From Aptenodytes patagonicus (lineage: Eukaryota; Chordata; Aves; Sphenisciformes; Spheniscidae), in contig NC_134958.1 in assembly GCF_965638725.1 (NCBI RefSeq), positions 22,351,964 through 22,415,963 on the forward strand: a stretch of 64,000 bases of DNA, written 5' to 3'. Positions 11,051 to 23,000 of this stretch are shown piece by piece. Position 1 is the first letter of the stretch. Each line of letters starts with the position of its first letter. Made by a program: the position numbers and the translations under genes. The notes below the pieces were generated by a model that saw nothing but the letters and a program-made list of their open reading frames with translations, had not been told where the DNA came from and searched no databases.

Positions 11051-14000
11051 TCAGTGGAAGAGCTCCACCAACACCACCATCAGGAGCAGCTGCAGCCAAG
11101 AGCCAAACGTCATGGTGGCCTGGCCCTTCTGGGACATGAACCTGAGCTGGTTCACCAGGCGCTCCTTCACCAGAGCCTGCTTGAAGCCGTCCTCCTCCGA
11201 GATGCAGACATAGTGGCCGTAGTGAATGTGGCTCACGTTCTGGATGAAGTGGAAGCAGTCCTGCTGGGGGTGGGTGGTGTTGCAGGTCTTGATGAGGCTG
11301 TTGTTGTGGTACCAGTTGTAGGTGGCATAGTGGGACTCGATGGGACAGTTGAGGTAGTAGCGGGAGAAAGGGACGACTGTGATGTTCTGATAGTCATCTA
11401 CTGGAAGAGATTGAGAAGGGGGGGGGGGGGGATGAGACAGGCATCTCCAGGAACCACCGATTCCCCCACAAGTCTGGAGGGAAGAACAGTTGGGGTCGAT
11501 GGGGACGTGTTACACGGCCATTTAACGACAAGGGCAGGGCCTGACCCGCGCCTGGTGAAGTCCATGGGACTCTTCTCCCTGGACATCAGCAAACAGAGTT
11601 TGAGCCCTCAGCCAGCTCAGAAATACATTATCTAGCGATTAACTCCAAGCTGAGACTTGCTTGCTGTCTTGGTCTCAGCATGGTCATTCCCAGTTCCCCA
11701 GCAATGAGTTGCAACACCCGGCACAGCCCGTACAAAGACCTGAGAATCAGTCACCCTGCCCCAAACACCCCCTGGATAAATGGCCTACAGCTCAAAACCT
11801 TTACATACCTTCCTTAATATCCCCCTTTTGGCACTTTCCTCGCCACGGGTCCAGGTTCAGGTTCTGATGTACCTCCCTAGCAGATGGGAACAAGCATTAA
11901 CAAAGCACTAACGTCAGGGAAGCAGCGCTGCAGGGCTAGGAAAGGAATCGCCCATACGAGATGCGGTGGATCAGATAAGGAAGAAAGTTTAAACACCTGC
12001 TATTACCTGGGTAGGGAAAAACACACCCCACACTCCCACTTAGGAGGTTGGTGGAAGACAAACACGAGACCCAGCAGCTCACCATAATCAACTGCTTTAA
12101 ACAGCATCACAACCAGCAGGGCGACACACATTTCTAACAGCAAAAGACGGGCTGGGTGCTCAAAACCCATTGACCTCTCCCTCCCCGGAGCAGGGGTGCT
12201 GCGGGAGGGACGGATCCCTGCAGAGGCACAGTTTTTGGGGACGGCACAGACGTCTGCGCTGTTACTGCCTGGACACGATGGGCTCATCCCTCTCTGCGAT
12301 GGGAAGATGGCCTCAAAACCACGTGCATCCCTGGCCAGGAAGGGGAATACTGAGGGTCTGGGTATTTCTCACATGAAAGCAACCGGCTGAAGGTGATGGA
12401 GAAACAGCAAGCTGTCGGTGCCACGTACCGGTTTAGATAAACTGACTGACAACTCCCATTGAACCACCCGCAGTACGGGTCCCTCGCCAGCAAGCAGCTG
12501 TCACAGTTGTTGCGATACACGCTGCACATGTCCATGGGTATCTCCATGACTTTGTTTGTTGAGCCGACGTACAGCATCGCCTGCAGGAGGGAAGCAGAGG
12601 GGCTGATCATCTCGGCACCGTGTCCCAGTGCCACCTTACGAGTGTCTAGCACTTCTCCTGCAGCTTCACTGTGATGATGGGGTGGATTTCACCAGCGGGG
12701 CTGGTAGGTCTCCGGGCAATGCAGTCGTATGTCCCCTGCAATGCAGGGGAAGCAGCCATCCTTCCCCCACCAGCCCTGTGTATAAATAAGTTTGTTCCAT
12801 CAGTGGCAGCAGCGTTGTCACCTCCGGGATGGAGCACCAGCGCTGTCTGACAGCTCATCTGCCAGCAAGGCTGGACAACGAGAGGGAAACTGCAGAGGGA
12901 AGGGAACACTGTGCTGGGATTTGGCCCAGGGAGCAAACAGCCTCGTTCTTCCCTCGCCTCCAGAGGGGAGGAGGTGTCCAAAAAGCTCCGTTGCCCACTG
13001 ACCACGCAGAGAGTTACCCAGGACTGAGGACATCAGCCCAGCTGTTAGGATTTAGCAAAGCACGCTGCGGGACCCCCCCACAAACCCACCCGGAGGCTAC
13101 TTCCAGATCCAGGGGCTGTCATTAAACCATCTGTCCCTGCCTCCCCTGCTGCCTGCTTTTAAAGCTACAGCCCGACCCACTGTTTTCCTTTCTATGGAGC
13201 AGGCGGAGACCCACCCTCTTGTGGTCCAGGATCATAGACTGGATCGGGTCCTTCTTTGGGAAGACCTGGAGCTCCATGATGTTCTGCACCCCGTCCGGCA
13301 GCTCCACGATCTTGTGGATGGATCCCTTGTCTGGAAAGAAAGAGGGGAGAGCCCTGATGAAGCCTGCTGAGAGCAGAAAGGTAAGGCAGAGGGGCTGCAG
13401 GCAGGGGTGGGGAAGCCAGGCAGAGAACCAGCTCTGCCTCCAGCCCTCCCTGTGGCAGACAATACCCACTCTGCAGAGCCAGGCTCGACTGGATTCCTGA
13501 AACCAGCCGCCCAGAGAAGACAGGACCTTTCTCAGAAGGAGCCTGCTTGCTCTGCTGGGAAATCGTCCCCCAGACAGTAGTGTTTCCCACAGCAGAGCCT
13601 TGTCATCCTCCCAGCCAAGAGCCACGAGGAACCCATTTCCCCATTGCCCTTCGGGACTCGGCTGTGCCTGCTTTGATCAGCTGCGCCTGTAACAGCCTCA
13701 GCAAGAAAAACCAACCGCTCTCGAGCTCCGCTCTGCTTTGATCACTGGCCTGTTCTTGCGTGAGCCTCATCTCACCGCTCGCCTGAGGCTGAAACTTGGG
13801 GTTTTGCCTTTCTGTTTTTCTAACTAAACTGACTCCCCTCCCCAGCTAAACGACTCCAAACTGGTGATTTAAGAAAATGAGTCAGTTTGGTGGAGGGGTG
13901 GAAAGGCAGATCCTGAGGGAACAGGGCTCAGGAGTCCTCATTGTTTACCCTCTTTTAGTACTTGCATGTTTTCCCCTTCCCAAGTAGTCGCCCCTTTCTC

Positions 14001-17000
14001 CACCATCAACCAGGGGGAGGTGAAAGATGTGACCACAGGTCAGGCAGGGATTAGGACCCGCCAGGTGCTGGCCCTTGCCTCCGCGCCCGCCCCAGCGAGG
14101 GTGGGCAGCTGCCCTGCCAAGCCCTGCATCCTGGAGCAAGCTCCCTGGCGGGACTCTGCAAGGCGTTAGCTGCATTTAAGCTACGGCTTTTGCAAGATAA
14201 GAACAATCTGATCTGAGCGTGCGTGGGCCCTAATCCAACCCAGGCCACCTACTGAGAGCCGTTTGCATTTTTTTAATCACAGATTAGGAAACAAAAGCCC
14301 CAGAAAGTCCCTCCACAAGTTCCAGTGAACAAATGCCAGCACAGTGCAGAAAAAGGGGTGAGCACAGCTGCAGGGAGCAAGCAGGCGAGAAAGGGAAGCG
14401 CTGGGTTAGGGACCTTTGCACCTTCTGAGCAGCGAGTAGCTGCACTGCGTGGGAACCCAGGCAAGCCACCTGGCTGAGCTGGCCAACCTTTTGCTCTCCA
14501 TCCCGTTCACCTGCAGCCGAATTGCCTTGGCCCAGCTCCGCAGCATCTCCGGCTGCCCCAGGACCACCGGCAGCTGTGATCAGCTGGCTGTGTCTCCAGC
14601 CAGAGGTCCTGGCCTCGGAGGGAGTCTGCGCTGCTGCACTAGAGCGAGCGGGGACAGGAGATGACAGAGTGGGTCCCTTGGCAAAGGATTTCTGCTTGAC
14701 AGTGTAAAGCTGCACGTGGGGAGAGCTGTGCTACCCCTCCCTTGTCCTAAAAACACTTGGCCTGAGACCACAGGCTGAAGCAGCCCAACTGGGTAAAATC
14801 CCACGTGCTGGGATTCTGCTTTCAGCCTGTCTTCGCCTATGCAGCCAAATGGGATGTGTTTAGCTGTACTGGGACTTGGCAGCTCTTTTCTGCTTGACAA
14901 ACATATGCCAAGCTGGGAACACAGCCCCCTGCTTCCCTCTGCACTGGGGGTCTCGTCTGCTTCCCTTGGGTTCCCTGCCCTCGAGGGGAAAGCAAACTCC
15001 GGAGAACTCCAGAGGGAATGGTTCCCAGTACCTGTTGCCAGATACAGCACGTTGTAGCGGTTTCCGTCACCCGCGGAGACCTCGTGCACCCCGATCTTCT
15101 GGTAGCGGTGCTTGTTGTGGAATAAGGGGCTCTTGGTGGGGGAGAGGGGCTCCACTCGGTCCTCCACCTCCGGGTGGCTGTCCGCTATCTTGAAGGTCTC
15201 GCTCGGGGTGTGCTGTCCAGAGGAAACGCACTGAGGCAAGAGGGGACAAAAGCCACCGTCAGAGTCAGACAGGTCCCTGAGGATGAGGCTCGAGGGCAGG
15301 AGAGCAAGGCAGGGCACAGCATGGGTATCTCAGCCCCGAGAAGGATACCCAGGCACGTGCACAAGCCTGCCCTGGGTGTAAACACAAGCCCTGGGGCTGC
15401 TGTGATTGTGCTCGTGCCAGGTCCTACCAGCGATCTCCGCTGCAGAAGTTGCAGTTCAGGAGACTCACGCCCTGTCACCGCCCCAGAGCCTCCCCCCACC
15501 CTGCTGTTTGCTGCCAGGTCAGTGATGCACCTGTAACCGCAGGGCTGGGCTGCAGGTTGGCTCGGCGAAACCCGCAGGGTTAGCAAACACAAGGCAAGAC
15601 ATTGTCCTCCAGCCTCACACACGAGAGCTCACAGACCTGTTTGCTGAGGCACGTAAGAGCCTGTCTCCCCTTGCTTTCTCTGAAGGCATTGGACCTTATC
15701 CAGCCTCCTTTTGTTTCTGGCAACAAAGCTCAGATCCTTCCTGCAGTGCCTACAACCTTCCTCGCTGCCCCAGCTCTCACCTGGCTGCTCAGTGATGGGA
15801 CCGTCCCCTCACCTGCCCCAGCTACTCTGGCAACTGCAGTGGCAGAGCAGGGACCTGCTCTCCTGGCCTCGGGAGGCCTCTCCACTTCATGTGGGCATCT
15901 TTTATCACTCACTCACTTGCCCAGGCTTGATCTCTGGGTTGGGACCATTATAGCCTTTGAGTTTGGATGTCCGAAACACGTTGTCAATGTCCCCAAAGGA
16001 ATAGACGCAAACAGCAGAGCTTCCCCTGCGGACAACGAGACAAAGAGAGGGTCAGGGAGACATTGGCCATCACCCCTACGTCTGGGGCATGGCTGCGTGC
16101 ATCGCGCCTTCGCTGACCGCGTCCACTCTGGCTGTTTTCCACCCACGTGCTTGCCAGAGAGACTAAAGGGCTCAAAGAAAGGATTTGGCCCATGGGACAG
16201 GACATCCCCCCGTTTTGCAAAGACCCTCACCAGGTGTTCGTGAAGAGCCCGTAGACTTTGGAGTGCCGCCAGTTACTCGCAGGGACAAAGAAGACATCTT
16301 GCAACCAGTTGAAGTTGCCCTTGGTGACTGGGTCGACACAAATCAAGCTGGCCTTCAGAAAGGTGGTCCACTTGGAAGCAGAGAGCGAACTGGTTCCCCC
16401 TTTATCTTCCTGGGGGAGAGGGAAAGCAAGGGAGTCAGGGTTTGGCAGAGAAGAACACAAAGTGCCCTCCTGCCCAGCATCTTGGATGGATAACCAGGGG
16501 ATGCTCCAGAGGTGTACTTGATGCTGGTTACTGCAACAATCATGTACCTCTCTAACATCCCAGCGAGACAGAACAGGGCTTTCTCTCCCCTACAGGCAAG
16601 ATGGGAGCCAGAGGATGGGAAGGCCAAAGGACATGGCCGTATCCCACACGAACTCTGTGGCAGAGGAGAGAATTGAGCCAGAGGGGCCAAATCATATGCC
16701 GATAACACCACATGAGCTGGCACATCCATTTGCCACCCCTGTAACACTCTTGCCTCCCCACCATACACTGTTCCTGTGGTACCTTACACAGCTGGGCCAC
16801 TCGAGAGATGTTTCTAGGGGCCTCAGGACTCTTATCCGGGTTGTCTTCACGAAAGAAGTAGTAAATCTTGTCCTGGTGAGGCTCTTCGTGCCTTAATGTG
16901 GTGGCTTTGACAAACTGCGGGTCTGAAAAGGGAAGCGAGCCATCAGAAAACCTTGGCCTGAACACACACGTTTCATCTGAAAAGCCACCAGTGGGGACCA

Positions 17001-20000
17001 AACCAGCGTGCTCTGCAGCTAACCACTAACCCTCAGACAAGATGAGGGTGCTCCCGGCAAAGGACAGGTCCGAGCCCATGCTCTACACCTGGACCGGTGC
17101 ATCGCACCAACAACCGCTCTTCACGTGCCACCTTCCCAGTGGGTTCCCCTTCCTCTCCCCCCTGCCCAACTCCACGCACCCGTTCCCTTGAAGGGCAAGT
17201 CCCCAGAGCCCGGTGAAGCCTCGGCTGCTTAGCAGCAAAGGAAACCCGTTCTCCCTTCTTGCGCAGCGGAGCTATTATCGTAGAGGAAGGCTCCCTCGGT
17301 GGGAGCAAGCTGCACTGTTGTTTGTGTTTGCCGTGGAAAACCCAATGATGCTCTTCCTATTAATACACCACTGCCATAAAGGGCATCCCCAGCAGAGGCA
17401 GGGTCCCTCTGAGCATCGTTAGCTGGCGTCCCCATGGCAGGGAGTTCTGTGTAAGCAGGGGATCAGCCTCGCGGCTCTGGGTCTATCAGTTTTGTTTGCT
17501 GGTGCCTTGGTTGCCCCCTCCATTGCCCTTGCATGCACAAGTTCTGGTTTGCCCTTGTGTCATTTTGATTTGATTTTTTTCTTCAGCCAGGGGTTCAATA
17601 ATCTCCCATTTCCCAGTGTCACTGGGGAGGCTTGGGGGAAGGCAACGTAATAAGCTCATGGAAACCGAGGAGGGTCCTTTCTCTCTGTTCCCCACCTGTC
17701 CCATGCACAGCCCAACATGTTCCTCCTCAAGGTCTCACCCTGGCTGGGGATTTGGAAAGAGTCACTGCCCGGAGTGGAAGTTGTTCTTCCTGTTTCCACC
17801 AGCTGACGGGCACCTTTACACAACCGTATTTCCTTCCAGCATCTGACAGGGGACTTGCCGCCCATTTCTCTCCATTTCCCCATCTCCTCACCCTGAGCAA
17901 GAGGAACTTACTTGTCAGTTGTTTTCTCCCAGAAGCAAAGAGGTGAAATTCCCCCAGCTGCCAGCAAGAGAGCTGGAGGGAGCCGCTGGGTCCCTCCTCG
18001 CTGGCATTGCGGATGGGGACTAGATCAGCCCTCTCCGCAGCTCAGCTCTAGGGGTGACCAAACCCAAACAAGAAGCTCTGGAGCTGAACCCCAGCTGGGC
18101 AGAGAGGATGTACCCCTCCAAGCTGTGCTTATGGCCCACAGTTGTGGGCTGACAAAGAGTCCAGCTGATCTGCCTGGAGGGGCAAAGCGGCGGGTCCCAC
18201 GCCTTCAGGATTTCCCCTGTACTTACTCTGCATCACTGTGTCACTTGTGTAGAGCTCTCCACCCCCTCTCACTCGGCGGAAACGGGGTATCTTGCCGTTC
18301 TGCTGGCTCTTCTTGATGGTGGAGTAGATGTCATGACCTGTGGGATAGGAAGGCTTATTTGCAGCGGGCTGTTTCTGGAGGGGCAGGAGGGTTTGTGAGA
18401 AGAAATCAAAGAACCAAGAACTCTCTGGGCACATGGACTCACAGAGGCAGTGGATACAGGTCAAGAAACCCAGTCCTCACTGCCTAGGACTGAGCAGGCC
18501 TGGCAGGATTCCCCCAGTCCTTTTCCTTAAAGAGTGGCAGGGACAGATTCTTGCTCTACCTTTGGGAAAGATCTATATCTGTCCCTCTGCCAGGTCCAGA
18601 GCAGTGGAGTTACTGCAGGACCCTCTTTCCCTGCTGTTTCCATTGCACTCTACCCTCCTGCACAGAGACTCAACCCCCGTGCCCTGGACAGGAATAAACA
18701 ACCCTGTGCCATGCTCTGTCCTACAAGGATGTGCATTTTGATGAGGCAAAAGCAAGAAGCTTTAAGGCCGATCGCCAGCTAGAGCAGAGGGACAAAGCCC
18801 TTGGAGTAGCCTCAAGGTGCCCCTTTTTTTTACAGAGAGCCCAGCCTTCCTGCACAGCACTACGACTGAAAATATGGGAGCAGTCAGACTTACCATCAAC
18901 GACGACGAGGGTATTCGAGTCAGGGGTGAAAGGAGCAATACCTCTCCCATCCCACGAAGTGCTCTCCTTTCTCTGTGTCTGGATAAGGACAGAAATAGTC
19001 CCTAAGCATGATCAGTTCAGGGAAGGCAGGGGAGCCAGGTGCCCACATCCACCCCTGGGGCAGGAGGAAAGCAGCTCTCCTTGGCTGGCACAGCCCAAAT
19101 GAGGGAACGATGCAGCCCATCGTCGAATGGGCCAGGCAGAGCCCCTGCTGCAGGCAGGAGGTGAGGAGAGGGGGGCCACGACAAGTGAGCACGGAGGTGG
19201 CCCATGCCGACCTCTGATCGTGCGGGCTGTCCCATGCTGTCACGATAAGCTCCTCGAGGGAGCTGGCATTTGGGCATTTCAGAGCACTCTGAGAAGGAGG
19301 GGGGGATCAGGACACCATTTTACAGATGGAGATAGCACAAAACAAAACAGCAAGTGCTTTGCTCTGGTCCCATCACAGGCGGCCACAGCATACCATGTTC
19401 CAGCAGGTGGGAGCGCAGGCGCCGGTCCCACACACTAACATCCCATCTCCATACTTCTCCACTAACGTGAGGTAATTTTTATTGTCCTTCTGCAAGAGAA
19501 AGAAGAGGAGCATGAGCAGCTGCGAATGGCAGAGCACAGCCCCACAGCTCCAAGCCCACAGCACTACCAAGCACACTGCTATATGGCTTCCTAGCTTTTT
19601 CATGGGTCTTAAAACCAGAGGAGGAAACTAGCATCATCTCATCTGATCTCCTGCTCCACAGGCACTGGAGGTCTTCACCCAGAGAGAGCACGTGAGGAGC
19701 ATACACAGTTCCTTCCCCAGCAGTCCCCCAACCCTCGCCCATCCAGCTGTTCCACATGCTGTTCCACCACAGGTAGGACCTACCAAACTCCCAGGCATCA
19801 TGCACTGTCCCTCATTTTTCACTGGGAAGTCTTCCTAGGATAAAAGAGAAAGAGATAGGCTTTAATTCCTTCCCTCTAAAAGCCAACCGACATGGGCTCA
19901 GCCCCATGCGCTACATGCTAGCCACTCTTCACAAGAAGCAAAGCAAGCACGTTGGTGAGAAGGTCATTAAACACTACAACGCAGCCCTTTTCCCCACCTC

Positions 20001-23000
20001 AGCGTTTGAAAAGGCTGGGGGAGGCTGGGCTGGACCTCTCAGGCCCTCGAGGGGATGGGGAGAAGTGGGGATGCAGGGCCAAAATGGCAGGCATGACTGG
20101 CAGCCAGCCTGGGCTGCTCTCCAAAGGGTTTCGGGAGAGGGTCTGTCGTTGTGGGGAGTGGGTGTTCAACAGTGGGTGGTGTCCGAGGGTTGAGACACAT
20201 GAACCACACTGTTCCTGGGAACAAGAAGGGAAGTATCTGGGCCCAAACTTCAGCAACCGACTTGTTTGAGAAGGACAAGAAGGGGTCATGAGAAAGCCAA
20301 CTGGAGGGTTTTCCTGCTGTAAAACTCAGTGCCCAGCTGATCCAGAACGTCCTGCTTTTGAGGAAAAGCAGCCTGGGCTCCGACAATGGAAAGGGATGGG
20401 AACATAGCTTCTCCCCAGTGACATGAGTTTGAGCACCCCTTCTCACACTAAAGAAAGGGTCCCTCACCGGAAAAATCCTCCCTTTGGGGCAGCAAAGACC
20501 TCAGGAGGATCACAGCCTGGGAAGAACCCACCCACAGCTTGTGTAGGAGACTTTCCCCTTGCTGCAGCCATTCATCATACCGACGTTGCGCCTTCCCGGA
20601 CGGATGGGGCAGGCTGGGCAGAGACCAGACCCTTCCAGGCCTGACTTCGCTGCTGGCAGAGACACTGAGCAAGGTAGCAAGCGTTTGGGCTGTGAGACGG
20701 ATGCTGGACACTTTCTTATAGGGCTCCAGGGCTAAACTTGTTAGCAGAGCATCCTTACCACGTAGTTCTCATAGGTTGCAAAGTCATAGTAATAAAGCTT
20801 TCCCTCTCCCCCGATGTAGATGGCTGAGCTGTTTTCTTTATGATAGAAGACCGGGTACTTCTCACTCCTGGGAAATGCATACTCTTTCGCACCTAGGAAC
20901 AGCACAGAGGAGACACAGGTCAGGGAAACCGCAGCTGACTGTGGAGAGCCCCCGCAGCCAGCTCAGGCTGATCAATTCCCTTTCCGTGTCCTCGGTGCGA
21001 GTGATGAGAAAAACAAGGACACGGGGCTGGGGGCCCTCTGGCATGGCTGGCCCAGCACCAGGCAGGCAGGGAAAGGCAGCTCCCAGGCTCAGAGCTGAGC
21101 TATTTATTGTTCCCTTGGCCCCAGGAGAGCTGCACAATGGAACGGCCCCACCTGGCCCCTGCAGGTGATGGAGGAAGAGGAGGAGGAAGGGAAACTTTGC
21201 TGCAGGAGCTCTTGCAGGAGACCAGAAGCTCGAAGTGACTTAGAACTGGCTCTGCAGCAGCCAAGAGGGCGCTACCTTCCCACCTGCTCTAATGGCCGAG
21301 TGCCTCCTGCGTCCCAGCTTTGAGCTAAGGGCTCCCTCCCCTCTCTGGCCGTCCTCTGACAACCACTCCAGGCAACCGCCTCGTAGATTTGGCTCCTGCA
21401 TCCTCTTGCATTTAACATGCCTGCAGCTTTTTGTGCCCTGCCTTGGGACCTTGCACAGGCTTAACTGGAGCTGTGAGTTCTTATCTGGCTGAATGGGAGA
21501 GGAGCTGCTGCGCTGCCTTGCAGCTGGGGGTCAACCTCCCCGTGCCCATGGGGTAGATCATCGCCCACCAGCCACAGCCCAGCATCACACCTCTCCTCGC
21601 CAGCCTCCAGCTGCACCGTCAGCACCCTCCCTCCAAGGGCCAGGAGGGATGGACAGGGTTTGGAGGTCCCAGGCCAGGGCCCACAGGTGACAGGGGAAGG
21701 GTGCACGTTAAAGCCGCAACTCACAGGCTCCACACCCCAGACGTGAACAAGAAGCGAGCTGCAAGACCTAGGACCCACGTCACAACCGGTTGCTGCAGAT
21801 GGGAAGCATTCCGGGCCCAGCTGGGAGGAAGAACTGCCTGTTCTCCCCTCTTTCACCTTCTGGCTTTTCCAGCTCCTCTTTTCTAAAAACATCCTCCCTT
21901 CCCCTCTGCGTTGCCAGCTCAGGTGTGGGAGGCTGGCCCTGCACCGCAGCGCAGTTGTGAGCCTCCTCCCCTGGGGCTTTTGCTGTCCCTCAATGGGGTC
22001 CGCTGGTCCTGCATCCCTCTCCGGGATGGTGCAGCCACATCTGGGCAGCTTTGAGCAGCCGTACCGGGGCCCAGCTCCGCGGCAGGGTGCAATGCACGTG
22101 GCACATGTGCACTGCCGTACGCTACCCTGTCCCCTACCATAGTTTGCAGCAATGACATGAGAGGGATTGCTCCTCCGAGGGGGAAAAGTCTCCGATCAGG
22201 ACTGACCTCTGCTTAGCGCGACAGGGCGCTTCGTTTTCATCTCTCCCTCTTTTCCCTTTTCCAGAGAAGAGGGGGCCTCTCTCCTGGCAAGTGCTGCTGC
22301 TCCCAGCAGACAAAGGCTGCGTCTGCCTTGGGAGCTGGCTGCCTGCACAGACAGGCAATTAATCAGTGGCACGTGTCCCTCTATTTATAGGGGCACTTGG
22401 CAGGACAGGCAAAGGACAACCTTTGCACAGTCCAGCACTCCCCCTCTGCCCGGAGCATGCCGCGCAGGGGTCCCGCCAAGGCTCCACAGAGTCGAAAGTA
22501 AAAAAAGACTTATTAGAGGTCACTGGGGCTACTGAATGCCTGCTTGATTTGAGGCTTTTTTCTCCACTTCACTATGCTGGTCGTACCTCCTCAGGGTCTC
22601 TAATCCCTGCGGGGTTAAATGGCACCCAGCCAGCAAGGCTTTCCCATCACCGGCTTGGCTAACGGGGGATGCCGCCAGCCACCACCTGGTGATGGAAAAC
22701 CCTGCCAGACCCACGGGCCGCTGTTTCACAAGGGCACCTGAGCCACAAAGACAGAGGGTGGAGGTGTGCCATGGTACAGAAATGATCCCTGCCCTCCAGA
22801 CTGCCGCTTCTCGCTAACGCATCACCTCTGGGCTGCCCTTCCCTTGCACCGTGGGATGGAGGCCGTGGGGCTGCATGGCAGCAGGGGGGGGGATTCGGCA
22901 GTCAGGACCCCACAGCCAGGAAAGCCCAGCTGGATGACAGTCCCTGCCTGCTCCCCGTCCCCTCCCTGAGCATGTGCTTTGCCTGCTGGAGAAGCTGGCG

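Noticed and set aside
12190-12300. Possible SEMA7A exon 13 near 12200-12290
   Set aside because: Every splice choice tested there brought a stop in the required phase. The 11809..11876 exon keeps the frame and aligns with the human segment between the PSI and Ig domains.
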